Assembly: GCF_000631985.1 (NCBI RefSeq)
Contig: NZ_JFYN01000003.1
Location: 124,001-188,000, forward strand
Direction of reading: 5' to 3'
DNA from: Pseudomonas sp. RIT288
Lineage (GTDB): Bacteria > Pseudomonadota > Gammaproteobacteria > Pseudomonadales > Pseudomonadaceae
DNA length: 64,000 nucleotides
The notes under the pieces are model-generated. The model was not told the DNA's origin, ran no database searches, and saw only the letters and a list, made by a program, of their open reading frames with translations. Within the stretch, counting starts at the first letter, position 1. Each line of letters starts with the position of its first letter. The translations under genes were made by a program, and so were the position numbers. Below are positions 1-7,955 of the stretch, piece after piece.

Positions 1-224
1 GAATCAAGATTGTGATTATTCCGGAAGAAAACGTGCGCGATCTGAAGGAGATTCCTGACAATATCAAGCAGGATCTGCAGATTAAACCGGTTAAATGGAT
101 TGACGAGGTCCTGCAAATTGCGCTGCAATACGCGCCGGAGCCCTTGCCGGATGTGGCTCCGGAGATAGTTTCCAAGGACGAAAAACGTGAGTCTGATTCA
201 AAGGAAAGAATTAGCACGCATTAA
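1..224 (+). CDS. lon: Lon ATP-dependent protease, C-terminal end (partial)
   Basis: Only the last ~73 codons are present; the reading frame is open from the first complete codon at base 3 to a TAA at 222-224. The residues around IPEENVRDL and IKPVKWIDEVL match the end of the Lon proteolytic domain, followed by a variable acidic/basic tail. Lon is a cytoplasmic AAA+ serine protease that degrades misfolded and regulatory proteins; its Walker and catalytic Ser-Lys regions lie outside the window. The following gene is hupB on the same strand, the usual lon-hupB-ppiD order of gammaproteobacteria. Identification rests on this tail plus context, so family is firm but integrity of the whole gene cannot be judged. 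Confidence 0.9.
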   Translation, partial: IKIVIIPEENVRDLKEIPDNIKQDLQIKPVKWIDEVLQIALQYAPEPLPDVAPEIVSKDEKRESDSKERISTH

Positions 225-248
225 TACGTTTTTGCCTGGAGGGCTTCC

Positions 249-278
249 TTGACAGCTTTTTAGAGCCCTTGTTATAAA
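249..278 (+). promoter_or_regulatory. sigma-70 type promoter of hupB
   Basis: A perfect -35 hexamer TTGACA (249-254) is followed 17-18 bases later by TTATAA/TATAAA (272-278). It lies in the 147-base gap between lon and hupB and would give a leader of about 85 bases. Assignment is by sequence match only. Confidence 0.6.
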
Positions 279-371
279 GCGGCTCTTAAGTGTCTGTAGG
301 CCATTCAGCACTGTTTTTGCTTTCACCAAAAAACTTAGAATCATCTCAAAATAGATATAAGGGGACTTAGA

Positions 372-644
372 GTGAACAAGTCGGAACTGATTGATGCTAT
401 CGCTGCATCCGCTGATATCCCGAAAGCTGCTGCTGGCCGTGCGCTGGACGCTGTAATCGAATCCGTCACTGGCGCTCTCAAGGCTGGCGACTCCGTTGTT
501 CTGGTAGGTTTCGGCACTTTCTCCGTGACTGATCGTCCAGCTCGTATCGGTCGTAACCCACAGACTGGCAAGACGCTGGAAATCGCTGCTGCTAAAAAGC
601 CAGGTTTCAAAGCCGGTAAAGCACTGAAAGAAGCTGTCAACTAA
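372..644 (+). CDS. hupB: DNA-binding protein HU-beta
   Basis: A 90-residue histone-like nucleoid protein. It starts with GTG at 372, preceded by an AAGGGGA ribosome-binding site about 8 bases upstream. The sequence opens [11 protein letters not shown] and carries the HU/IHF DNA-binding arm signature [21 protein letters not shown] around residues 46-66, the beta-arm that inserts into the DNA minor groove. Length equals the family norm. HU bends and compacts DNA as a homodimer or HU-alpha/beta heterodimer. The gene has its own likely promoter at 249-278. Downstream is a tRNA-like element rather than ppiD directly. Identification is secure. Confidence 0.98.
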   Translation: MNKSELIDAIAASADIPKAAAGRALDAVIESVTGALKAGDSVVLVGFGTFSVTDRPARIGRNPQTGKTLEIAAAKKPGFKAGKALKEAVN

Positions 645-701
645 GCAAGTTTGTTTCAGGTTTTTACCCATCCGGGTCGGGGTCATGCCTGACTTGGCAG
701 C

Positions 702-777
702 GGAGCGGTAGAGCAGGTCGCTGGAACAGCCGCCTGTAACGCCGGGATCGAGGGTTCGAGCCCTGTCCGCTCCGCCA
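702..777 (+). tRNA. Degenerate Asp-type tRNA-like element (possible pseudo-tRNA)
   Basis: The 76-base segment has perfect 7-bp acceptor arms (GGAGCGG at 702-708 with CCGCTCC before the terminal GCCA), a T-loop TTCGAGC and an encoded CCA, and resembles bacterial tRNA-Asp along its length. However, the D-arm does not fold into four pairs, the anticodon stem has two mismatches, and the T-stem has an A-G mismatch. The anticodon loop reads CTGTAAC, so the nominal anticodon is GTA (Tyr) rather than GTC (Asp). It is followed immediately by a hairpin terminator. I interpret it as a decayed or repurposed tRNA-Asp copy; a working tRNA cannot be excluded without a covariance-model score. Confidence 0.5.
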
Positions 778-786
778 GTTACGAGA

Positions 787-815
787 AGGCGCATCCTCGG
801 ATGCGCCTTTCTTCT
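787..815 (+). terminator. Rho-independent terminator after the tRNA-like element
   Basis: AGGCGCAT (787-794) pairs perfectly with ATGCGCCT (801-808) around a six-base loop and is followed by a T-rich run (TTTCTTCT). It suggests that the hupB/tRNA-like region is transcribed and terminated before ppiD. Confidence 0.75.
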
Positions 816-880
816 ATCCGGATTCTACCCACGCTCCACGGTTGCCAAATTTTTGAAGTTCAACCGTTTCTGGGGGACGC

Positions 881-2752
881 ATGCTGCAGAATATCAGGGA
901 CAATTCACAAGGCTGGATTGCCAAGACCATTATCGGGGTCATCGTTGCACTGATGGCTCTGACCGGTTTCGACGCCATTTTCCAGGCCACGACGCATACC
1001 AACGATGCGGCCAAGGTCAATGGCGAAGAAATCAGCCAGAACGAGCTGAGCCAGGCCGTTGACATGCAACGCCGTCAGCTGATGCAACAGCTGGGCAAGG
1101 ACTTCGATGCTTCCTTGCTTGACGAAAAAATGCTCCGCGAATCGGCCCTCAAGGGTCTGATCGATCGCAAGCTGCTGCTGCAAGGCGCAGAACAATCGAA
1201 ATTCGCTTTCTCCGAAGGCGCACTGGACCAGGTGATCCTGCAGACCCCTGAATTCCAGGTGGACGGCAAGTTCAGCTCCGAGCGCTTCGACCAGGTGATC
1301 CGTCAGCTGGGCTACACCCGCATGCAATTCCGCCAGATGCTGGCTCAGGAAATGCTGATCGGCCAGTTGCGTGCCGGTGTTGCCGGTAGCGGCTTCGTCA
1401 CCGACGCCGAAGTGCTGGCATTCGCCCGTCTGGAAAAGCAGACCCGCGACTTCGCTTCGCTGAACGTCAAGGCCGACCCGGCCGCGGTCAAGCTGACTGA
1501 CGATGAGGTCAAGGCTTACTACGACGAGCACGCCAAGGAGTTCATGACCCCTGAGCAGGTGGTTGTCGATTACGTCGAGCTGAAGAAGTCCTCGTTCTTT
1601 GACCAGGTTGCGGTCAAGGATGAAGACCTGCAGGCGGCGTATCAGAAAGAGATCGCCAACCTGTCGGAACAGCGCCGCGCTGCGCATATCCTGATCGAAG
1701 TCAACGACAAGACCACCGACGCTCAGGCCAAGGCGAAGATCGAAGAAGTCCAGGCGCGTCTGGCCAAGGGCGAGAAATTCGAAGCGCTGGCCAAGGAGTT
1801 CTCGCAGGATCCGGGTTCGGCCAACAATGGCGGTGATCTCGGTTTTGCAGGTCCTGGCGTCTATGACCCTGCCTTCGAAAAAGCCCTGTACTCGTTGAAC
1901 AAGGACCAGGTGTCCGAGCCGGTGCGTACCGATTTCGGTTACCACCTGATCAAGCTGCTGGGTGTTGAAGCGCCAGAAGTACCGACCCTGGCCAGCCTGA
2001 AAGACAAGCTGACCCGTGAGCTGAAGACTCAACAGGTCGAGCAGCGTTTTGTCGAGGCCACCAAGCAATTGGAAGACTCGGCGTTTGAAGCGTCTGACCT
2101 GGCCCAGCCTGCGGCAGATCTGAAACTGACTGTGCACACCTCCAAGCCATTCGGCCGTGAAGGTGGCGAAGGCATCGCGGCCAACCGTGCGGTGGTGACG
2201 GCTGCATTCAGTCAGGAAGTGCTGGAAGAAAACGCCAACAGCACCGGCATCGAGCTGGATCCGGAAACCGTGGTCGTGCTGCGTGCCAAGGAGCATCTGA
2301 AGCCTGAGCAACTGCCGCTGGAAGCGGTCAACACCTCGATCCGTGCCCAGTTGACCAAAGAGCATGCCAGCGCTGCGGCCAAGACCAAGGCTGACCAGTT
2401 GATCGCCAGTCTGCGTGATGGCAAGACTCCGCTGGACAAGGCAGTTGATGGCCAGAGCTGGAAGGTTGTGACGGCGGCGACTCGTGCTCAGGAAGGGGTT
2501 GATCCGACTGTGCTGCAGGCGTTGTTCCGTATGCCGAAACCGGCGGCCAAGGGCAAGCCGACGTTCAGCAGCGTGACCTTGCAGGACGGTAGTCTGATGA
2601 TTGTACGTCTGGACGGTGTGAATGAAGCCGTAGCGCCGACTGATGAAGAGAAGGCGCAGTACCGTCGTTTCCTGGCTTCGCGTGAGGGGCAGCAGGATTT
2701 TGCGGCGTTCCGCAAGCAGTTGGAGAGTCAGGCGGACATCAAGCGGTATTGA
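881..2752 (+). CDS. ppiD: Periplasmic folding chaperone / peptidyl-prolyl isomerase PpiD
   Basis: A 623-residue membrane-anchored SurA-like chaperone. Residues ~12-34 form one transmembrane anchor, so the bulk faces the periplasm. An N-terminal chaperone domain follows, then a parvulin domain at about residues 264-360 with the motifs AAHILIEV, NGGDLGFAGPG and DFGYHLIKL, then a C-terminal SurA-like region. PpiD associates with the SecYEG translocon and helps newly exported outer-membrane proteins; isomerase activity of this family's parvulin domain is weak or absent in E. coli, which cannot be judged here. Length matches the Pseudomonas family. The gene is monocistronic, ending at a strong terminator. 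Confidence 0.96.
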   Translation: MLQNIRDNSQGWIAKTIIGVIVALMALTGFDAIFQATTHTNDAAKVNGEEISQNELSQAVDMQRRQLMQQLGKDFDASLLDEKMLRESALKGLIDRKLLLQGAEQSKFAFSEGALDQVILQTPEFQVDGKFSSERFDQVIRQLGYTRMQFRQMLAQEMLIGQLRAGVAGSGFVTDAEVLAFARLEKQTRDFASLNVKADPAAVKLTDDEVKAYYDEHAKEFMTPEQVVVDYVELKKSSFFDQVAVKDEDLQAAYQKEIANLSEQRRAAHILIEVNDKTTDAQAKAKIEEVQARLAKGEKFEALAKEFSQDPGSANNGGDLGFAGPGVYDPAFEKALYSLNKDQVSEPVRTDFGYHLIKLLGVEAPEVPTLASLKDKLTRELKTQQVEQRFVEATKQLEDSAFEASDLAQPAADLKLTVHTSKPFGREGGEGIAANRAVVTAAFSQEVLEENANSTGIELDPETVVVLRAKEHLKPEQLPLEAVNTSIRAQLTKEHASAAAKTKADQLIASLRDGKTPLDKAVDGQSWKVVTAATRAQEGVDPTVLQALFRMPKPAAKGKPTFSSVTLQDGSLMIVRLDGVNEAVAPTDEEKAQYRRFLASREGQQDFAAFRKQLESQADIKRY

Positions 2753-2775
2753 TGTTTGACTGAGTGGTAACAGGA

Positions 2776-2808
2776 AAGCCCCGGCCTTATGGTCGGGGCT
2801 TTTTTTTG
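2776..2808 (+). terminator. Rho-independent terminator of ppiD
   Basis: AAGCCCCG and CGGGGCTT form a GC-rich stem around a short loop, followed by eight T residues. It ends the ppiD transcript. Confidence 0.9.
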
Positions 2809-2868
2809 GGGCTTGGTTTTTTGGGCTTGGCGGCCTTTGGGCCGACCATGCTCTTGTGGGTTGGGTGA

Positions 2869-3255
2869 ATATCCGTTGCTTCGGGTGCTGCGGCTGGCGG
2901 TTTCGCCCTTACGGCGACTCCCTTTGGCAAACGCCCCAAAGGAAGCAAAGGTCTGGGCCCCGGCGTTCGGCCCTCGCCGTGGCTCGGGTTCCTTCGTTAC
3001 GGGATTCATCCGGGGGTATCGCCTACGGTTTGCTTCGCTGCACCTCCTCTCGATGTGTTTGGCTTCGCCAAACGGTCGCTGCGCTCCCACCCCCGGATAA
3101 ACCCCTTCACTCAGCCTGCCGATGGGGCCGGCACGGCAAGATCAAGAACTCTCGGCGAGCTGACACTCGACCTGTGTAGGAGCTGCCGAAGGCTGCGATC
3201 TCTTGATCTTGATCTTGATCTTGATCTTGTGGGAGCTGGCCTGCCGGCGATGGCG
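2869..3255. repeat. Long composite intergenic repeat, copy A, with four GATCTT units
   Basis: This ~390-base stretch shares long identical blocks with 20468-20905: the ATATCCGTTGCT start, the CGGCGTTCGGC and GGCTCGGGTTCCTTCGTTACGGG blocks, the CTTCGCTGCACCTCCTCTCG block, and the end CAGCCTGCCGATGGGGCCGG. It closes with a REP-like GTAGGAGCTGCCGAAGGCTGCGATC and a GATCTT array (four perfect units, 3205-3228). Apparent ORFs on either strand are low-complexity or not consistently conserved between the copies, so it is treated as non-coding. No other gene is seen between ppiD and the MFS gene at 3376. Confidence 0.8.
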
Positions 3256-3375
3256 GCCTACGAGCCGACCTGTCTCTAACTGACTGCCCGCAAATCAATT
3301 GTGGGAGCTGGCCTGCCGGCGAAGACGGCCGACTAGCCACCCAGCCCCTTACAGACAAACATCCCATTCTTCCAA

Positions 3376-4572
3376 TCACACAAACCCATAGCCCCGCGCC
3401 CTGAGTACCGCACTCAAGGTCAAAACCAGCAACCCCACAACAATCCACGGAAAACCCCCAACCCCCAGACTCCCCAGCAGCAAACCACCCGCCAGGCCAC
3501 CCCCGGCAATCCCGACATTCCACAGTGTCACCAGCATGGACTGCGCCGTATCGGCAGCCTCTCCAGCGGTTTTCGCCGAGGCAGTCTGCAGCAGAGAGGG
3601 CATCGCACCAAACGCCAGGCCCCACACGGCGACGGCGATGTAGACCACGGTCGCCGATTCTCGCCACAGGCCCAAGGCGATGGCGGAGAGCATGAACAGC
3701 AGCGTGCTGATCAGCATCAGCTCGCGCAGCCAGTGATCGATCAGGCTGCCGACGATCCACAGGCTCAGCACTGAGGCGAGGCCGAACACCAGCAGCACTC
3801 GGTCGATATCGCTGGCCAGTCCCGACGGTTGCAGGAACGGTGCGATGTAGGTGTACAGCAGGTTGTGGGCGATCACGTAGGTCAAGGTCACGAACAGCAC
3901 CGAGCGTACGCCAGGCAGGGTGAAGACCTGACGCAGAGGCAGGCGTTTTCCTGCGCGTTCTCCGGCAAAGTCCGGCACTTGCCAGCGCACCCAGATTACC
4001 AGCAGCAGCGTCAGACCGGTCATGATGGCGAAGCTCAGGCGCCAGCCGACCAGTGTGCCGAGCAGTGTTCCCGCCGGAATGCCCAGCGACAGTGCCAGCG
4101 GTGCGCCGAGCATGGCTACGGTGATCGCGCGGCCTTGCAGGTGTGGGGCAACCATGCGGCTGGCGTAGCCTGCCAGCAACGCCCACAGCAGCCCGGCAAA
4201 TATCCCGGCGAGCAAACGTGCGATCAGGGTCAGCCAGTACCACTCCGACACGGCGGTGATGCTATTGGCGATGGCGAAGCCGCCGATGGCTGACAGCAGC
4301 AATGGCCGACGACGCCAGCTGCGGGTGACGATGGTCAGCGGAATGGCGGCGAGCATCGAGCCAATCGCGTACAGGGTAACCAGTTGCCCGATCAGTGCCT
4401 GGGAGACATTCAGCCCCGCGCTCATTTGTGGCAGCAGGCCGGCGGGCATGGCTTCGGTCAACACCGTGATGAAACCGGCGGTGGCCAGGGCCAGCAAGGC
4501 GCCGAGGGGTAATCGGTCGCGGGTGTCGACTGGCTGGGTGAGGGCTGAGGAGGTCAGTTGTGCGTCGTTCAT
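3376..4572 (-). CDS. MFS transporter, DHA1/AraJ-like drug or sugar efflux protein
   Basis: A 398-residue protein with about 12 hydrophobic segments and MFS motifs: a loop 2-3 basic motif RSWRRRPLLL near residues 85-94, and GAPLALSLGIPAG near residues 154-166, resembling the antiporter motif C of drug:H+ exporters. It most resembles the AraJ/YdhP-type DHA1 subfamily in the inner membrane; the substrate cannot be deduced. It is transcribed divergently from the LysR regulator at 4693, with a 120-base shared promoter region, so the regulator probably controls it. Confidence 0.85.
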   Translation of the reverse strand: MNDAQLTSSALTQPVDTRDRLPLGALLALATAGFITVLTEAMPAGLLPQMSAGLNVSQALIGQLVTLYAIGSMLAAIPLTIVTRSWRRRPLLLSAIGGFAIANSITAVSEWYWLTLIARLLAGIFAGLLWALLAGYASRMVAPHLQGRAITVAMLGAPLALSLGIPAGTLLGTLVGWRLSFAIMTGLTLLLVIWVRWQVPDFAGERAGKRLPLRQVFTLPGVRSVLFVTLTYVIAHNLLYTYIAPFLQPSGLASDIDRVLLVFGLASVLSLWIVGSLIDHWLRELMLISTLLFMLSAIALGLWRESATVVYIAVAVWGLAFGAMPSLLQTASAKTAGEAADTAQSMLVTLWNVGIAGGGLAGGLLLGSLGVGGFPWIVVGLLVLTLSAVLRARGYGFV

Positions 4573-4649
4573 GAGTCAGCGTCCATGTGCCGAAGTGGGT
4601 GAAGGCCATAGGCTAGGGCGCTGCGCATTGGAGAAAAATGGGGTACGGT

Positions 4650-4664
4650 TCCGAACATATCGGA
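4650..4664. promoter_or_regulatory. Interrupted palindrome between MFS exporter and LysR gene
   Basis: TCCGA-ACATA-TCGGA is a perfect 5-bp inverted repeat with a 5-base centre, 29 bases before the LysR start and within the divergent promoter region. It is a reasonable LysR-type operator, though the classical T-N11-A spacing is not exact. Confidence 0.4.
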
Positions 4665-4692
4665 CATGGATGTCGTGAATCGGAGGGGTGGA

Positions 4693-5592
4693 ATGGACAG
4701 TCTGGGCAGTATTTCGGTGTTTGTGCAGGTCGCCGAGACCCGCAGTTTTACCGAGGCGGGGCGGCTGCAGGGCGTTTCGGCTTCAGCGGTGGGCAAAAGT
4801 ATCGCCCGGCTGGAGGCGCGATTGGGTGTGCGGCTGTTTCATCGCACCACCCGCAGCATCACCCTCACCAGCGAGGGCGCGCTGTTTCTCGCACGCTGTC
4901 GCAAGATTCTCGCCGAGGTGGAAGCCGCCGAGTTCGAACTCTGCGATTCCGCATCGCAACCCCATGGCAAACTGCGCATCAGCCTGCCGCAGGTGCATGG
5001 CCTGGTGATGCCGGTGATGAATGAGTTCATGGCGCTGTACCCGCAGATCGAGCTGGATCTGGACCTGACCGACCGCATGGTCGACGTGGTCGAGGAGGGC
5101 TTCGATGCGGTGATTCGTACCGGTCAACCACGAGATTCACGGCTGATGGCGCGGCCCTTGGGCGAGTTTCACATGGTGCTGGTGGCGAGCCCGTTGTATC
5201 TGCAGCAGCGCGGCGTACCGCAAACTCCCGCCGATCTGGCGGAGCACGCCTGCTTGCGGCACACCTTTCATGCCACCGGCAAGCTGGAACCGTGGCCATT
5301 GATTGGCGAGGAGGGCGCGCCGGAGCCGAGCTTGCCGACGCGGCTGGTCACCACCTCCATCGAAGCCGTCAATCATGCGACCCTGGCAGGGATGGGTATC
5401 GCCTGCCTGCCGGATTTCATGACCCATGAGGACATAGCGCAGGGGCGCTTGCAGCGAGTGCTGGATGCACATATGAAACACACCGGTCAGTTCTGGGTGC
5501 TATGGCCCTCCAGCCGGCATGCCACCGCCAAATTGCGCGTCTTCATCGATCATTTGTCGCTGCGACTTTTTCCGGCAAACAAGGGTCAGTAG
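4693..5592 (+). CDS. LysR-family transcriptional regulator
   Basis: A 299-residue LysR regulator. The ATG at 4693 (MDSLGSISVFVQVAE) is preferred over an in-frame ATG at 4666 because GGAGGGG lies 6-10 bases upstream and the HTH then begins at the usual position. The winged HTH occupies about residues 1-60 (SFTEAGRLQGVSASAVGKSIARLE), followed by the substrate-binding domain with TRSITLTSEG at the linker. It belongs to the CrgA/DmlR-like group. Divergence from the MFS gene at 3376-4572 suggests it controls that transporter; the effector is unknown. Confidence 0.9.
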   Translation: MDSLGSISVFVQVAETRSFTEAGRLQGVSASAVGKSIARLEARLGVRLFHRTTRSITLTSEGALFLARCRKILAEVEAAEFELCDSASQPHGKLRISLPQVHGLVMPVMNEFMALYPQIELDLDLTDRMVDVVEEGFDAVIRTGQPRDSRLMARPLGEFHMVLVASPLYLQQRGVPQTPADLAEHACLRHTFHATGKLEPWPLIGEEGAPEPSLPTRLVTTSIEAVNHATLAGMGIACLPDFMTHEDIAQGRLQRVLDAHMKHTGQFWVLWPSSRHATAKLRVFIDHLSLRLFPANKGQ

Positions 5593-5683
5593 GGTTGTAA
5601 CGGCTTTAAGACACAATCCATGCGCCGCAGGGCCAAGTTCTGTTGCACAATACGCCCCGGACTGTTTTCCCTCAGGATGTTCA

Positions 5684-6571
5684 ATGTTGATTTCAACTCC
5701 CATGCGTGTCTTTGGGTTGGCGCTGTTGTTGACCGCTGTTGCTGGCTGTTCGAAGGACAAGCCGATCTATGAGCATGAGAACTTCGATGATTCCGGCACG
5801 TTCTCGCGCAATTATCCGGTGGCTGACACCGCGAGTTGCGAGGCGGCCCGTCGTGCGTTGCTCAGCCAGGGCTACATCATCACCAGCAGTGACCCGAAAC
5901 TGATCAGTGGCCACAAAAGCTTCCAGCAAACCGGTGAAACCCACATGGAGATCAGCTTCAATGTGGTGTGTACCGAAGACGGCAGCTCCAAGCACCATGC
6001 CACGGTGTTCGCCAATGCCTTGCAGGATCGCTATGCGCTGAAGAAGACCAACAACTCCGCCAGCCTCGGGGTTGGTGTGTTGGGTTCGGTGTCGATGCCG
6101 ATCGGCTCCTCCGATGATTCGATGGTCAAGGTGGCCAGTGAGACCGTGACCTCGCAGAAGTTCTACGAGCGTTTCTTCACCCTGGTTGAGTTGTTCCTGC
6201 CAGCCGATGCGAAGAAAGCCGCGCACATCGAAGAAAAACCCAAGACCGATCTGGGTGTGCCGGAGCCCAAGCCTGCCGCTGTAGCGCCGGCAACACCTGC
6301 CCCGGCGGTAGAGGCAACGCCTGCGCCGCCGCCAGCCGGGATTGTCGAACCAGCCCAGACCACGACGCCGGCAGCCCCGGCAGCGACCCCGGCGCCGGCT
6401 CCGGTTGCACCGACGCCAACGGGTTCCGAACCCGTGGTGCCGCCTGCGGAGTCTGCGCCGATCACCCCGGCACCGAGTGCTGAACCAGCACCCGCCAGCG
6501 AAACGATCACGCCGCCGGCCAACCCGACCAATATTCCGCCACCGTCCGAGCCGATTCCGGCAATGCAGTAA
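5684..6571 (+). CDS. Lipoprotein of the DUF2242 type with Pro/Ala-rich tail
   Basis: A 295-residue predicted lipoprotein. The ATG at 5684 follows CAGGA; the signal peptide MLISTPMRVFGLALLLTAVAGC ends in the lipobox VAGC (cleavage before Cys22). The folded part (about residues 25-175) resembles the DUF2242 family of pseudomonads; its role is unknown. The remaining ~110 residues are a proline/alanine-rich, probably disordered tail (repeating PAPA/TPAP patterns). No +2 Asp is seen (C-S-K), so sorting to the outer membrane is likely. It stands alone between a LysR gene and a small ORF. An in-frame ATG at 5702 is less likely. Confidence 0.7.
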   Translation: MLISTPMRVFGLALLLTAVAGCSKDKPIYEHENFDDSGTFSRNYPVADTASCEAARRALLSQGYIITSSDPKLISGHKSFQQTGETHMEISFNVVCTEDGSSKHHATVFANALQDRYALKKTNNSASLGVGVLGSVSMPIGSSDDSMVKVASETVTSQKFYERFFTLVELFLPADAKKAAHIEEKPKTDLGVPEPKPAAVAPATPAPAVEATPAPPPAGIVEPAQTTTPAAPAATPAPAPVAPTPTGSEPVVPPAESAPITPAPSAEPAPASETITPPANPTNIPPPSEPIPAMQ

Positions 6572-6588
6572 GCCCGGTGCGAAACCCT

Positions 6589-6610
6589 GTGGGAGCAAGT
6601 CTGCTCCCAC
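6589..6610. repeat. Small perfect palindrome, REP-like or terminator
   Basis: GTGGGAGCA-AGTC-TGCTCCCAC folds into a 9-bp hairpin 18 bases after the lipoprotein gene. It is a short member of the local REP families and may act as a terminator. Confidence 0.6.
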
Positions 6611-6800
6611 TGTTGTTTCTGCGATGCGTGAAATCTCGTTACATTCCCCTGACAAAATTCCCGCGATAAATTCCTGACCACCTGCTACGTTTTATTCATG
6701 AAGGCTGGATGTCACTTTTCCTTCATACGGGCACGATAGGCTCGAGGCACTGGTCATTTGACCGGGCTATTTTTCAAGCGGGCAGTAGGGGGATGACACG

Positions 6801-6887
6801 ATGGATGACTATCAAGAAGAACTGCTCGAATACCAGGCGTATGAACTGGATCAGCCAGAGCCTGCCGAAGACGCCACCGAGCTATAA
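6801..6887 (+). CDS. 28-residue acidic small protein
   Basis: A short ORF, ATG at 6801 to TAA at 6885-6887, preceded by a strong AGGGGG ribosome-binding site 7-10 bases upstream. The product (MDDYQEELLEYQAYELDQPE then PAEDATEL) is strongly acidic with repeated Glu/Tyr/Leu and no membrane segment or signal peptide. I recall similar short annotated proteins in Pseudomonas but cannot name a function. The good Shine-Dalgarno site and biased composition argue for translation. It converges on the AraC gene (6912-7952, minus) with 24 bases between stops. Confidence 0.6.
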   Translation: MDDYQEELLEYQAYELDQPEPAEDATEL

Positions 6888-6911
6888 GCGCTTGCTTGCA
6901 GCTTGTAGCTT

Positions 6912-7952
6912 TTATGCCGTTTTGCGGTGACTGCGGCGAAACTCGCCGGGGGTCTGACCGCTCCAGCGCTTGAAGGCGCGCTGAAACGCCTCGGCTGAAG
7001 CAAAACCCAGCAGATAGGCGATTTCGCCGAACGCCAGTTCGGTGTCGCGGATGTAGGTCATCGCCAGATCACGGCGCGTGTCGTTGAGGATCGCGCGAAA
7101 CTGCGTGCCTTCCTCGGCCAGTTTGCGGCGCAAGGTCCAGGTCGGCAGCTTCAGGCGCGCCGCCACTTCTTCCAGGTCGGGTTCCCGGCCACCATTGAGC
7201 AACGGCCCCAGCAGCTGAGTGATGCGTTCTCGCAGGCTGCGGGTGCGGGTCAATTGCTCCAGTTCCCGTTCACACAACGCGAGCAAGTGTTTCCAGGTAC
7301 TCGGACAATGTTCCGGGTTGCGTCGGGCGAGGCTGGTGAGGCTTAAGCGCAGTTGATTGCGTTCGGCGCCGAACTGGATCGGGCAGTCGCCCAGTACGCT
7401 GTAGGCGTCGCGATAGTCCGGCGCGTCAAATTCGATTTCGATGCGCTCGGCCCGCAGGGGCTCGCGACCGACGCTGGACAGCTGATGCAGCCAGCCGGCG
7501 ATGATCGAATCCACCACAAAACGGTTATAGGCGTTGTACGGGCTGATCGAATAGAAGCGCAGCCAGGCGCCATGGGTATCCTCGTGAAAGCTCGATTGCC
7601 CGCGATAGTTGGAGCCGTACAGCGGCTCGAAGCGAATCAGGCAGCGGGCGGCCTCGCGCACGGTCGGTGCTTGTGCGGCGGTGACCCCGGCGAGCCCCGC
7701 CTGACTCAAGCGGCTGAGCTGGCCCATGCGCAGGCCCAGCGCCGGATCGCCGGTCAACTGAATCGCGCTGTGCCCCAGACGCATGTAGCGCGGAATCGAC
7801 AGCCGCGCGCCGGCCTCGGCCAGTCGCGCGGCATCCAGGCCGTATTGTTCAAGCAACGCTTGCGGATCGGCGCCATGGCTGAGCACCGCATCGGCCAGGC
7901 TGTGAACGAAACCTACCGACAGATCCCCCAGGCGCATCGGCAGCGGCTTCAT
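6912..7952 (-). CDS. AraC-family transcriptional regulator (Arabinose_bd N-domain type)
   Basis: A 346-residue regulator with an N-terminal ligand-binding domain of the type found in OruR/ArgR-like AraC proteins and a C-terminal double HTH (about residues 245-342: LEEVAARLKLPTWTLRRKLAEEG and FGEIAYLLGFASAEAFQRAFKRW). The motif GFASAEAFQRAFKRWSGQTP is the classical AraC signature. Its start lies 3 bases after the stop of the nitrilase-fold gene (7956-9086), so the two form an operon. fadH lies divergently beyond that gene, so the regulator could act on fadH; this is inference. Confidence 0.9.
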   Translation of the reverse strand: MKPLPMRLGDLSVGFVHSLADAVLSHGADPQALLEQYGLDAARLAEAGARLSIPRYMRLGHSAIQLTGDPALGLRMGQLSRLSQAGLAGVTAAQAPTVREAARCLIRFEPLYGSNYRGQSSFHEDTHGAWLRFYSISPYNAYNRFVVDSIIAGWLHQLSSVGREPLRAERIEIEFDAPDYRDAYSVLGDCPIQFGAERNQLRLSLTSLARRNPEHCPSTWKHLLALCERELEQLTRTRSLRERITQLLGPLLNGGREPDLEEVAARLKLPTWTLRRKLAEEGTQFRAILNDTRRDLAMTYIRDTELAFGEIAYLLGFASAEAFQRAFKRWSGQTPGEFRRSHRKTA

Positions 7953-7955
7953 GGC

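Noticed and set aside
198..794. Antisense ORF over hupB and the tRNA-like element
   Set aside because: It runs through hupB and the tRNA-like region on the opposite strand, has no family match and lacks codon bias of its own.
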